A stretch of 44,925 nucleotides of DNA. Source: Candidatus Omnitrophota bacterium (GTDB lineage Bacteria > Omnitrophota > Gorgyraeia > Aquiviventales > Aquiviventaceae). The DNA is taken from NCBI GenBank assembly GCA_016209275.1, contig JACQWM010000003.1:1-44925 (forward strand), written 5' to 3'. The position numbers and the translations under genes are program-made. Under the pieces are notes generated by a model. It worked only from the letters and a program-made list of their open reading frames with translations. It was not told the DNA's origin and did no database searches. This document shows, one piece after another, positions 1 through 10,159 of this stretch (its first letter is position 1; each line of letters starts with the position of its first letter).

Positions 1-114
1 CGGACAACCCACGTTCTCGTGTACTGGCAGTGTGGGCATCGGTGCCGCCGGGTCATGCCTCCATGATACTAAACTAGGTGGCTGGAACACGACTTTACCC
101 TTGGTTATTTCTAC

Positions 115-1224
115 ATGATCCCTCGAAATCTTGATGAGCGATATATGAGGCAAGCGCTTCGGTTGGCGCGACGAGGGATTGGGCGCACATCACCGAATCC
201 GATGGTGGGGGCTGTGCTTGTCAAGCACGGACGAGTCATTGGAACGGGGTATCATCAGCGAGCCGGCCGGCCGCATGCGGAAGCCAACGCGCTCCGCGCT
301 GCAGGATCGCGAGCGCGCGGCGCGACCCTCTACGTGACGCTTGAGCCCTGCCAGCACACCGGCCGCACCCCGCCGTGCTGCGAGGCGATTCTCGCTGCCG
401 GCATCCGCCGCGTGGTCGTGGCGTCGAAGGATCCGAATCCCATCACTCGCGGCCGGGGCCTCGCATACTTGCGCCGCGCAGGGATCGCGCTCACCATAGG
501 GCTGCTGGCAGAAGACGCGCGGCGGCTCAACGCGCCCTTTGAGAAAGCCATGACCGAAGGATTGCCGTTGGTCATCGCTAAAATTGGCCAAAGCCTTGAT
601 GGGAAAATCGCCACGACCGCCGGCGAATCGCAGTGGATCACCTCCGCGGCCTCCAGGCGCTTAGGCCATCGGCTGCGCGGCGAAGTCGATGCGGTGCTCC
701 TCGGCATCACGACGGTGCTGCGTGATAATCCTCGGCTGACCGCTCGAGGCGTGCGGCGCCGGGCCGGCCGGCCGGTGCGCGTCATCGTCGATAGCTGCTT
801 GCGGATTCCGCTGAATGCGCGATGCGTGCAGCAACTGACAATACAGCCGACCATTGTGGCGACGACGGTGCGATCGAATGCCAAGCGGCTCGCCTTGCGG
901 CAGCGCGGCGTTGACGTCATCGCGTTTCCTGGATCGTCCCGCGTTCCGCTCCGCCGCCTCTTTCAGCAGTTGGCGCAGCGCGGAGTGCAGTCCCTCCTGA
1001 TCGAGGGGGGTGGAGAAGTTTTGGCGAGTGCTCTGGCTGAACGAGTGGTGGATCGCGTCCTCATCTGCGTCGCACCGCTGATCATCGGCGGCCGTGAAGC
1101 CATCGGCGCGGTCGGGGGTCGCGGGATCCGGCGGCTGTCAGAAGCCATCCATCTTGATCAGATGGCCGTGCGTCGCGTGGGTCCTGATCTTTGCGTGGAA
1201 GGCCGCCTCGTGTATCCAAGATAG
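115..1224 (+). CDS. ribD: RibD, bifunctional riboflavin deaminase/reductase
   Basis: 369 residues, normal length for the two-domain enzyme that deaminates and then reduces the pyrimidine intermediate of riboflavin synthesis. The N-terminal cytidine-deaminase-like domain shows the zinc set HAE (54-56) and PC...GRTPPC (Cys79, Cys88). The C-terminal reductase-like domain starts near residue 150 (KIGQSLDGKIAT) and includes LIEGGGEVL. The ATG at 115 is used because DERYMRQALRLA is the usual family opening; no clear Shine-Dalgarno precedes it, and ATG 145 is a possible alternative. ribE follows after 22 bases. I see no FMN riboswitch upstream, but only 114 bases are visible. Confidence 0.95.
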   Translation: MIPRNLDERYMRQALRLARRGIGRTSPNPMVGAVLVKHGRVIGTGYHQRAGRPHAEANALRAAGSRARGATLYVTLEPCQHTGRTPPCCEAILAAGIRRVVVASKDPNPITRGRGLAYLRRAGIALTIGLLAEDARRLNAPFEKAMTEGLPLVIAKIGQSLDGKIATTAGESQWITSAASRRLGHRLRGEVDAVLLGITTVLRDNPRLTARGVRRRAGRPVRVIVDSCLRIPLNARCVQQLTIQPTIVATTVRSNAKRLALRQRGVDVIAFPGSSRVPLRRLFQQLAQRGVQSLLIEGGGEVLASALAERVVDRVLICVAPLIIGGREAIGAVGGRGIRRLSEAIHLDQMAVRRVGPDLCVEGRLVYPR

Positions 1225-1243
1225 CTATCAGCGATCAGCTAAA
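1222..1243. repeat. short 7-bp tandem array (AGCTATC type) between ribD and ribE
   Basis: Three degenerate heptamers (AGCTATC, AGCGATC, AGCTAAA) fill the gap between the ribD stop and the ribE ATG. They resemble the better-formed arrays elsewhere in the window, here without an opposed arm. No Shine-Dalgarno is visible before ribE. Confidence 0.5.
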
Positions 1244-1246
1244 ATC

Positions 1247-1843
1247 ATGTTTACAGGCATCGTTCAAGAAATTGGTACCGTGGTGAAGCGGCAAGCTTCA
1301 CGCGGTGTAGTCCGTCTCACCATCCAAGCCCCCAAGACGGCGGCCAGGGTGCGGCCGCTGGAAAGTGTTGCGGTTAATGGCGCGTGCCTCAGCGTGGTGG
1401 CGGTCGCGCGCGGGGCGCTGGCGTTTGAGATGATTCCCGAAACGCAGCGCCTAACGACCTTAGGCGCGCTGCGTATCGGCGATCCGGTCAATCTTGAGCC
1501 GAGCCTATCGCTCACCGACCGGCTCAATGGCCACGTGGTCTTGGGGCATGTCGATGGCGTCGGCCGCGTCATCAAGCGGCAGCAGCGCCGGGGTGAGCTG
1601 GTGCTCACGATTCGCGTGGCACCCCCCCTTAGGCGGCTGCTGGTACCCAAGGGCCCTGTCACCGTCGATGGCGTAAGTCTGACTGTGGGACAGCGTCTGA
1701 CAGCCTCGTCATGTGCCGTCCATCTGATTCCGGAAACCCTGCGCCGCACCACGTTGCGGTGCCGAGAAGTTGGCGATGTCGTCAATATAGAGCTAGACTA
1801 TTTGGCGAAACTTGTTGCACAAGTGCTCGTATCCCGTCGGTAA
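1247..1843 (+). CDS. ribE: riboflavin synthase alpha subunit
   Basis: 198 residues. This enzyme dismutates two 6,7-dimethyl-8-ribityllumazines to riboflavin plus the pyrimidine precursor. The protein opens with the family's MFTGIVQEIGTV, has two homologous barrel halves (second half from NGHVVLGHVDGVGRVI), and the conserved pairs SVAVNGACLSVV and GPVTVDGVSLTV. The ATG at 1247 is chosen because it gives exactly the family N-terminus; the open frame extends upstream only as a shadow of ribD. It forms an operon with ribD. ribBA and ribH are not in the window; ribF lies 9 kb downstream. Confidence 0.95.
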   Translation: MFTGIVQEIGTVVKRQASRGVVRLTIQAPKTAARVRPLESVAVNGACLSVVAVARGALAFEMIPETQRLTTLGALRIGDPVNLEPSLSLTDRLNGHVVLGHVDGVGRVIKRQQRRGELVLTIRVAPPLRRLLVPKGPVTVDGVSLTVGQRLTASSCAVHLIPETLRRTTLRCREVGDVVNIELDYLAKLVAQVLVSRR

Positions 1844-1873
1844 ACTTCGGGGCGTGCGACCGAGGCGGGGACC

Positions 1874-1901
1874 TTGACAGGGAAGGGCGGAGCGTGATAA
1901 T
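1874..1901 (+). promoter_or_regulatory. sigma70-type promoter of first TA pair
   Basis: TTGACA (1874-1879) and GATAAT (1896-1901) are separated by 16 bp. AGGAG at 1927-1931 is a good ribosome binding site for the ATG at 1939. Confidence 0.7.
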
Positions 1902-1938
1902 CTTATAGTAGGAAATCCAAGAATTCAGGAGAAAAACA

Positions 1939-2229
1939 ATGACCAGCAAAATTATTACCTCGCCAGTCGGCGCGAAAGCTCAGGTGACGTTGCCTAAAGT
2001 GGTGCGGGAGGCGTTGCACCTCAAGGCCCAGCATGATTTGGTGGGGTTTGTGATTCGGGGAGGCCGCGTGGCGCTGACCCGCATCGAGCCGGTGCCGTCA
2101 ACCGATCCATTCACGGATGAGGAATGGAGGAAGATTGAGCGGCTTGCCGCTCAAGCGCCCGCCGCCATGTGTGAAAACGCGGCGGATTCCTTGAGCTACT
2201 TGAAACGCCATCTTGGCCGCCGTGGCTGA
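1939..2229 (+). CDS. AbrB/SpoVT-type antitoxin
   Basis: 96 residues. The N-terminus (SPVGAKAQVTLPKVVREAL) is a SpoVT/AbrB swapped-hairpin DNA-binding domain of the kind found in MazE/VapB-like antitoxins. The C-terminal half (TDPFTDEEWRKIERLAAQ) is polar and probably binds the toxin. It has its own promoter and ribosome binding site, and its stop overlaps the next start by one base (TGATG), indicating translational coupling to the toxin. Likely represses its own promoter, as is usual for the family. Confidence 0.8.
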   Translation: MTSKIITSPVGAKAQVTLPKVVREALHLKAQHDLVGFVIRGGRVALTRIEPVPSTDPFTDEEWRKIERLAAQAPAAMCENAADSLSYLKRHLGRRG

Positions 2230-2504
2230 TGCGGTATGACTATCAGCCGTCGTTCCTCGACGCCACCCGGAATCTTTCCAGGGCGCAAGCGACCAAGCTC
2301 CTGAGGGCGATTGAGAAATTCCAGCACGCCATAGAGGGTCGTCAGTGGCCGCAAGGCTTGGGGATCACGCATCTGCGGAACGACTATTTTGAATTTCGTG
2401 TGGACATCCACGTGCGCGTGATGTATCGCCGTGCCGGCGACCTCATCCAGTATGTCCTCTACGGCAGCCACGATCATGTCAGGCATTTCCTGAAAACCCG
2501 ATAA
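2229..2504 (+). CDS. RelE/YoeB-like toxin
   Basis: 91 residues, the size of RelE/ParE-superfamily toxins. The core strand pattern HLRNDYFEFRVDIHVRVMYR followed by LIQYVLYGSHDHVRHF fits the RelE fold; many members are ribosome-dependent mRNA endonucleases. It is coupled to the AbrB-type antitoxin by a one-base overlap. AbrB antitoxins usually pair with MazF or PIN toxins, so this is a mixed pairing. Family assignment rests on pattern only. Confidence 0.7.
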   Translation: MRYDYQPSFLDATRNLSRAQATKLLRAIEKFQHAIEGRQWPQGLGITHLRNDYFEFRVDIHVRVMYRRAGDLIQYVLYGSHDHVRHFLKTR

Positions 2505-2506
2505 CA

Positions 2507-2656
2507 GGGAAAACGACCTTCGCGAGAGAGTTCTTGCCGCATGATGCCAAGTGCGAAAATTTCGTCAACGCCGATCTTATCGCTCAAGGCTTATCGCCGT
2601 TTTCTCCTGCAGCCGCCGGCATCAAAGCGGGTAGATTGCTGCTCAAGAGGATTGAT
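2507..2656 (+). pseudogene. zeta-toxin-like P-loop ATPase remnant
   Basis: The frame begins abruptly with GKTTFAREFLPHD, the tail of a P-loop, followed by FVNADLIAQGLSPFSP and IKAGRLLLKRID, the pattern of small zeta-toxin-like ATPases that pair with antitoxins. The N-terminus, including the first half of the Walker A motif, is missing: the sequence starts three bases after the stop of the RelE-like toxin. The C-terminal two thirds is also absent; the frame runs into the next small gene. Both sides therefore look like deletion junctions, and the product cannot be an active kinase. Confidence 0.65.
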
Positions 2657-2827
2657 ATGCGCGCCAAAAAAGTGAGCGTCTCTGCCTTATCGTCCAAGGC
2701 CGAAAAGGCTCTAAGAAGCGCCGTTCGACAAGTTGTCAAAGAGCATCAGCGGACAGGGCAACCGATTGTCGTCTGGCGCTCAGGCAAAGTCGTGCGAATC
2801 CCTGCCGATCGCTTGGCACGTCAATAG
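2657..2827 (+). CDS. small partner (putative antitoxin) of zeta-like toxin
   Basis: 56 residues from ATG 2657, preceded by AAGAGG at 2645-2650. The sequence (AEKALRSAVRQVVKEHQRTG, then QPIVVWRSGKVVRIPADRL) resembles small proteins encoded beside zeta-like ATPases. The same frame is open upstream into the ATPase remnant, so a 97-residue fusion from TTG 2534 is formally possible, but the internal ATG has the better ribosome binding site. In an intact locus this small gene would normally precede its toxin, so the order here suggests rearrangement. Confidence 0.55.
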   Translation: MRAKKVSVSALSSKAEKALRSAVRQVVKEHQRTGQPIVVWRSGKVVRIPADRLARQ

Positions 2828-2927
2828 CGTTGTGAAGAAAGGTTGATAGAAACACCGGGGCGTGCGCCCGAGCCCACGACGGTGGGCGATGGGCATCCCG
2901 AAGGCCATCAGGCCTGAGGGAGCTCAG

Positions 2928-2969
2928 TCCTGCTTCGCTCGTGGCCTTTCGGCCCGAGCTTCGCAGCGG
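2928..2969 (-). repeat. REP-like hairpin element, copy 1
   Basis: Read on the minus strand it starts CCGCTGCGAAGC and ends GCGAAGCAGG, enclosing a hairpin (GCTCG, bulge, GGCC, loop TTTC, GGCC, CGAGC on the + strand). Copies with the same ends and a different interior lie at 3177-3206 and 41902-41942. The rest of the 222-base spacer before the tRNA shows no gene. Confidence 0.6.
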
Positions 2970-3049
2970 CAAGCTTGGTAGTGCGAACATTCACAGAAGA
3001 GAGTAGTTGCTACGAAGCCGCCTCATGAAAATGGAGCGGCGAAGTAGAA

Positions 3050-3123
3050 CGGGGCGTGGCTCAGCTTGGTAGAGCGTCTGGTTCGGGACCAGAAGGTCGC
3101 AGGTTCAAATCCTGCCGCCCCGA
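3050..3123 (+). tRNA. tRNA-Pro (anticodon CGG)
   Basis: A complete cloverleaf: acceptor CGGGGCG (3050-3056) pairs with CGCCCCG (3116-3122), discriminator A3123. D arm GCTC/GAGC, anticodon stem TCTGG/CCAGA around loop TTCGGGA (anticodon CGG), T arm GCAGG/CCTGC with loop TTCAAAT. C1-G72 is typical of bacterial tRNA-Pro. The CCA tail is not encoded. A 10-bp hairpin (GCTGCTCCAC/GTGGAGCAGC, 3133-3156) follows, lacking a T tract. Isolated between TA modules. Confidence 0.97.
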
Positions 3124-3176
3124 TTCTTCTACGCTGCTCCACTGTCGTGGAGCAGCTTCGAAGCAATTCGGGCGAG

Positions 3177-3206
3177 CCGCTGCGAAGCCCGATAGGGCGA
3201 AGCAGG
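3177..3206 (+). repeat. REP-like hairpin element, copy 2
   Basis: CCGCTGCGAAGC, a short CCC-GATA-GGG hairpin, then GCGAAGCAGGG. Same conserved ends as 2928-2969, in inverted orientation on the other side of the tRNA. Confidence 0.55.
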
Positions 3207-3239
3207 GCCGCCCTGACCAATCATGGCCCATGCGGTCGC

Positions 3240-3269
3240 TTGACATCGCTGGGCGAATGAATGTATACT
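3240..3269 (+). promoter_or_regulatory. mazEF promoter and possible operator
   Basis: TTGACA (3240-3245), 18-bp spacer, TATACT (3264-3269). An inverted repeat ATGTAT...ATACAT overlaps and follows the -10 (about 3261-3283) and could be the MazE autoregulatory operator. GGAGGAGG just before ATG 3300 is a strong ribosome binding site. Confidence 0.7.
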
Positions 3270-3299
3270 CAATGTAGATACATCTGATCGGAGGAGGCC

Positions 3300-3542
3300 A
3301 TGGACACGACGGTCCAGAAGTGGGGCAATAGCCTGGCGTTACGGATCCCCCAGTCCGTGGCGAGGGATATCCGTCTCCACCAGGGGTCGGTGGTAGACAT
3401 TGTTCTCGTGGCGGGCAAGCTTGTGGTGAAACCCAGGCGGCAGCGGCACTATGCCTTATCGAAATTGCTCAAAGAGGTCACCAAGCGCAATCGTCATGCG
3501 GAGCTGGACTGGGGAGGGCAGGTCGGACAGGAAATGTGGTGA
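3300..3542 (+). CDS. mazE: MazE-like antitoxin
   Basis: 80 residues with the canonical MazE N-terminus (TTVQKWGNSLALRIPQSVA), the AbrB-fold DNA-binding part, and a C-terminal toxin-binding tail (RHAELDWGGQVGQEMW). It should neutralise the MazF encoded next and repress their shared promoter. Its TGA overlaps the mazF ATG by one base. Confidence 0.9.
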   Translation: MDTTVQKWGNSLALRIPQSVARDIRLHQGSVVDIVLVAGKLVVKPRRQRHYALSKLLKEVTKRNRHAELDWGGQVGQEMW

Positions 3543-3883
3543 TGTCCGACTCGTATTGTCCTAAGCGCGGCGAGATTGCCTGGCTGACATTTACTCCGCA
3601 AGCAGGGCATGAGCAGGCCGGCCATCGGCCCGCGCTCATCATCTCTCCGGAGGCCTACAATAAAAAGGTTGGGCTCGCACTCGTCTGTCCCATCACAAGC
3701 CAAGTGAAGGGGTACCCGTTCGAGGTCGCGATCCCTCAAGGATTCGCGGTGTCGGGTGTTGTCTTAGCCGACCAACTCAAGAGCGTGGACTGGAAGGCCA
3801 GAGGAGCTCGCTATTGCTGTACGGTGCCGGTAGCGACAGTTTCTGAAGTGTTGGCTAAATTAGCCGCCCTCATCGAGTCCTGA
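3542..3883 (+). CDS. mazF: MazF-like mRNA interferase toxin
   Basis: 113 residues, usual MazF length. Family signatures: PKRGEIAWLTFTPQAGHEQ, GHRPALIISPEAYN, ALVCPITSQVKGYPFEV and VVLADQLKSVDWKAR; the conserved Arg of the GHRP segment and the Thr/Ser of PITS fit the active site of this sequence-specific endoribonuclease. The ATG at 3542 is preferred over GTG 3536 because of the TGATG coupling with mazE. The frame is intact and ends in another TGATG overlap with acyP, so the toxin is co-transcribed with a housekeeping gene. Confidence 0.92.
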   Translation: MSDSYCPKRGEIAWLTFTPQAGHEQAGHRPALIISPEAYNKKVGLALVCPITSQVKGYPFEVAIPQGFAVSGVVLADQLKSVDWKARGARYCCTVPVATVSEVLAKLAALIES

Positions 3884-4161
3884 TGAAAAAACGCGTCCAC
3901 GTCTTTTACTCGGGCCGGGTGCAGGGGGTTGGGTTTCGCATGACCGCCGAGGAGATCGCCCGCCAATTCGGCGTGGTGGGCTGGGTGAAGAATCTGCGCG
4001 AAGGGCGCGTGGAGCTGATCGGCGAAGCCGAAGAGGACACCCTCAAGCAATTTCTCGAGGCCGTCCGCGCGAGCCCCATGAAGAACTTCATTCAGCAGGT
4101 CGACCTGACGTGGAGCAGCGCCTCTGAGACCTTTGACGATTTTGAGATCCGTTACTACTGA
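3883..4161 (+). CDS. acyP: acylphosphatase
   Basis: 92 residues, the family's usual length. Contains GRVQGVGFR with catalytic Arg19 and VKNL with catalytic Asn37. Hydrolyses carboxyl-phosphate bonds of acyl phosphates in the cytoplasm. Starts within the mazF stop (TGATG), so it is probably translated from the mazEF transcript. Confidence 0.93.
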   Translation: MKKRVHVFYSGRVQGVGFRMTAEEIARQFGVVGWVKNLREGRVELIGEAEEDTLKQFLEAVRASPMKNFIQQVDLTWSSASETFDDFEIRYY

Positions 4162-4172
4162 CGGGCTGCCGA

Positions 4173-7451
<3,279 letters not shown>

Positions 7452-7452
<1 letters not shown>

Positions 7453-8336
7453 TGAAGCAGCAGATTGAAGAGTATCTCTCGTACCTGGAGCTGGAGCGGG
7501 GCTTAAGCCGCACCACGCGCGAGAGCTACGCCCAGGATCTTCAGCGCTTCGAGCGATTTCTGCAGGAGCGGAAGATCAGCGCCTTCACGCGCGTCCAGCC
7601 GCTGGACGTGCGGGAATTTTTGCAGGCGATTCGGGCCACCCGCAGCCCGGCAACCGTCGCCAGGAAACTTGCCGCCGTCAAAGGGCTGTTTCGATATCTT
7701 GAAGGCCAGCGGGTGATCACGCGCAATCCCACGGCCTTTATCGAAACCCCGCGGTTGTGGCACCGCCTTCCCACGACGCTGCGGCTTGAGGAAATCGAGC
7801 GGATGCTGGCCAGCATCAGCGCGGAGGGCTTAGGCATCCGCGATCTGGCGATGCTTGAGCTGCTCTACGGCGCTGGCCTGCGCGTCTCCGAGCTCGTTTC
7901 GCTAGATCTTATGCACTACAATGCCGATGGAGGATTCTTGCGCTGCATCGGCAAGGGCAATAAAGAGCGCCTGGTGCCTTTGGGCAAGCACGCCGCGTCA
8001 GCGCTCGCGCACTATCTCTCGGCTGAGCGCTCCGCGTTGGTCAAGCGCCGACCCGAGACGTTAGCACTCTTCGTGAATCGCCGAGGCGATCGTCTGACAC
8101 GGCAGCGCATTTGGCAGCTCTTGCGCCGCTACGCCGCGGCCGGTCTGATCGAGAAAACGGTCGGCCCGCACACGCTGCGCCATTCCTTTGCCACGCATCT
8201 CTTAGAGCGGGGCGCTGATCTGCGCGTCGTCCAGGAGCTCTTGGGCCACGCGAACATCAGCACCACGCAGCGCTACACGCATGTGGATCGGGCTCGCTTG
8301 AAAGCGGTGCATGAGCAGTATCATCCGAGACCGTAA
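7452..8336 (+). CDS. xerC: XerC-type tyrosine recombinase
   Basis: 294 residues. N-terminal SAM-like core-binding domain (IEEYLSYLELERGLSRTTRE) and C-terminal catalytic domain with Arg in GAGLRVSELVSL, Lys in GKGNKERLVPL, HTLRHSFATHLL, LGHANISTTQRYTHV with the nucleophile Tyr. Length and position in a housekeeping operon favour the chromosome-dimer-resolving Xer recombinase over an integrase. ATG 7452 is used because it overlaps the previous stop (TGATG). Whether it is XerC or XerD cannot be settled here. Confidence 0.92.
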
Positions 8337-8340
8337 ATGC

Positions 8341-8368
8341 AGCAAATAGCAGATAGCCGATAGCAACG
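8341..8368. repeat. AGCAGAT-type tandem array abutting pcnB start
   Basis: Four 7-bp units (AGCAAAT, AGCAGAT, AGCCGAT, AGCAACG) fill the space between the xerC stop and the pcnB ATG, which follows as aacgATG. No Shine-Dalgarno is present. Confidence 0.8.
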
Positions 8369-9055
8369 ATGGCAGCCTGTATTCCGAGAGCGATCGCTCC
8401 TCTCTTACGGCGGATAGGCGTGATCGCTGAGGAGCATGGAATGAAGGCGTATGCGGTTGGAGGATGCGTCAGAGATTGGATGCTTGGTATTACGCAGACG
8501 CCCGATCTTGATGTCGCCGTCGAAGGCGATAGCCTTGCATTAGCTCGCGCTATCGCTGCAGAGCTTGGGGGGGATGTGACGGCTGTGCATGAGCAGTTTC
8601 GAACGGCGACTATCACCCTTGAGCCTTCAGCCTTGAGCCTTGAGCGCCATCTAGATATCGCCATGTGCCGCAAAGAAACGTATGCGCGTCCGGCGGCCTA
8701 TCCAACGGTCGCGCCGGGGGCGCTGAAGGATGATTTGCGCCGACGGGATTTTACGATCAATGCTATGGCGGTCGCGTTGGCTCCAGCGCAGTTTGGCCGG
8801 CTCATCGACCCGTTTCACGGCGCGCGCGATCTGCGCCGGCGGCAGCTGCGCATCTTGCATCCGCGCAGTTTTCTGGATGATCCCAGCCGCATCCTCCGGG
8901 GCATTCGGTTTGCCCACCGCTTTCATCTGCGGTGGGAGGCCTCGACGGCCCGCGCGCTTCGGCGCGCCGTGCAAGCCGGCGCCATCGGATGGCTGAATGC
9001 CGGGCGTCTCAGGAAAGAGCTTGACCTGATGACGCGCGAAGGGGAGCGCCCATGA
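8369..9055 (+). CDS. PcnB/CCA nucleotidyltransferase, head domain only
   Basis: 228 residues, about half the usual length. Class II nucleotidyltransferase motifs: GGCVRDWMLG, DLDVAVEGD with the metal-binding Asp pair, RRRDFTINAMA, and DDPSRILRGIRFAHRF. The C-terminal neck/body helices of CCA-adding enzymes or poly(A) polymerases are largely missing; the protein ends shortly after LRKELDLM with an ATGA overlap into rbfA, so the short form is not a frameshift I can see. An in-frame 7-bp array (8618-8645) writes LEPSALSLERH in a turn before the conserved LDIAMCRKETY. Role in tRNA CCA repair or RNA tailing is not decidable. Confidence 0.85.
   Translation: MAACIPRAIAPLLRRIGVIAEEHGMKAYAVGGCVRDWMLGITQTPDLDVAVEGDSLALARAIAAELGGDVTAVHEQFRTATITLEPSALSLERHLDIAMCRKETYARPAAYPTVAPGALKDDLRRRDFTINAMAVALAPAQFGRLIDPFHGARDLRRRQLRILHPRSFLDDPSRILRGIRFAHRFHLRWEASTARALRRAVQAGAIGWLNAGRLRKELDLMTREGERP
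8618..8645. repeat. CTTGAGC x4 tandem array inside pcnB
   Basis: CTTGAGC, CTTCAGC, CTTGAGC, CTTGAGC, inside the reading frame of the nucleotidyltransferase domain, between FRTATI and LDIA. Confidence 0.85.
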
Positions 9056-9420
9056 ACGACACCAGGACCCAGCGATTAGCGGATCAGTTGCAGCAGGAAA
9101 TCGCCATGATCATCCACCGGGAGCTCAAAGACCCCGACGTGGGGTTCGTCACGATTACGCGGGTTGACTTGTCAAAGGATCTGAGCCATGCCAAAGTCTT
9201 TTTCAGCTGCCTGGGCAGCGAGCAGGACCTCGCAGAATCGCAGGACGCGCTGAATCGTTCGGTCAGATTCGTGCGCGGGCTGATCAGAAAACGCTTTCGT
9301 CTGAAAGTGATTCCGGCTTTGGTGTTTTGTTATGATGAATCGATCGCCGGCTCCATCGCGATCGGCAAGAAACTCGATGATCTCCGAACAACCAACACCC
9401 GTGACCACGTGGCCCAGTGA
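9052..9420 (+). CDS. rbfA: ribosome-binding factor A
   Basis: 122 residues, usual size. KH-type fold signatures: RLADQLQQEIAMIIHRELKDP, FVTITRVDLSKDLSHAKVFFS, and FRLKVIPALVFCYDESI with the terminal ARI-like helix. Acts in 30S maturation. ATGA overlap with pcnB. The last residues (TTNTRDHVAQ) are written by the 8-bp array that also forms the start of truB. Confidence 0.95.
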   Translation: MNDTRTQRLADQLQQEIAMIIHRELKDPDVGFVTITRVDLSKDLSHAKVFFSCLGSEQDLAESQDALNRSVRFVRGLIRKRFRLKVIPALVFCYDESIAGSIAIGKKLDDLRTTNTRDHVAQ

Positions 9421-10156
9421 CCACGTGGCCCAGGCTCCCGCCCACTCGGCCACTCGGCCACCCGGCCACGTCGAGGGGTTGTTGCTCGTCGATAAACCGC
9501 GGGGGATGACGTCGCATGACGTCGTGGCCCTGGTGCGGCGCAAGCTTGGGATCACGCGCATCGGCCATACCGGCACGCTGGATCCGATGGCGGAGGGGCT
9601 GCTGATACTGCTCATCGGGCGCGCCACCGCGCATCAACAGGCATTTCAGGGGCACGACAAATCCTACGAGGCGGTCGTGAGCCTCGGAGTCCAAACCGAT
9701 ACCGGCGACGCCGACGGCCGCCCTGTGCGGAGGGCACCCGTCCCGCCATTCGATCGCGCGCACGTGGCACGGCTGTTGTCGTCAATGGAAGGCCAGCAGA
9801 CCCAGACGCCGCCGGCCTATAGCGCGGTCAAGGTGCGCGGCCGCCCGGCGTACTGGTGGGCGAGGCGCGAACAGCCGGTCACGCTCTCGGCGCGATCCGT
9901 GCATATCGCGCGCCTGACGCTGATGGACTGCGCGCCCCAGGCCCTGACGGTGCACGCGACCTGTTCGGCCGGCACGTACATCCGCGCGCTGGCGGAGACG
10001 ATCGCGGAACGGCTCGGCACGGTTGGGCATCTCACAAGCCTAAGGCGCACGCGGATCGACGCCTGGTCGCTGGATGCGGCGAAATCGTTGTCCTGGATCC
10101 GCGCCGCGTCCTCTAACGAGATCATACAGGAACTCCGAGCAACGAGTCACCATTGA
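9377..10156 (+). CDS. truB: tRNA pseudouridine synthase B
   Basis: 259 residues from ATG 9377. TruB makes pseudouridine 55 in tRNA; the catalytic Asp lies in GHTGTLDPMAEGLLILLIG. The family core begins at GLLLVDKPRGMTSHDVVALV (about 9475), so residues 1-33 are an extra tail written mainly by an 8-bp array. Other possible starts are GTG 9401 or TTG 9478 next to GAGGGG; the N-terminus is uncertain. Overlaps the end of rbfA by 44 bases with the start chosen. Confidence 0.93.
   Translation: MISEQPTPVTTWPSDHVAQAPAHSATRPPGHVEGLLLVDKPRGMTSHDVVALVRRKLGITRIGHTGTLDPMAEGLLILLIGRATAHQQAFQGHDKSYEAVVSLGVQTDTGDADGRPVRRAPVPPFDRAHVARLLSSMEGQQTQTPPAYSAVKVRGRPAYWWARREQPVTLSARSVHIARLTLMDCAPQALTVHATCSAGTYIRALAETIAERLGTVGHLTSLRRTRIDAWSLDAAKSLSWIRAASSNEIIQELRATSHH
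9401..9470. repeat. GGCCACTC-type 8-bp array across rbfA/truB junction
   Basis: A GTGACCACGTGGCCCA duplication (9401-9432) followed by CCACTCGG units (about 9442-9470). Same unit as the arrays at 28076-28103, 33141-33171 and 36090-36122. Encodes the rbfA C-terminus and the presumed truB N-terminus. Confidence 0.8.
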
Positions 10157-10159
10157 CCA

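Noticed and set aside
1-114. FMN riboswitch before ribD
   Set aside because: None of the conserved FMN aptamer segments is visible in the 114 bases available; the leader could lie further upstream.
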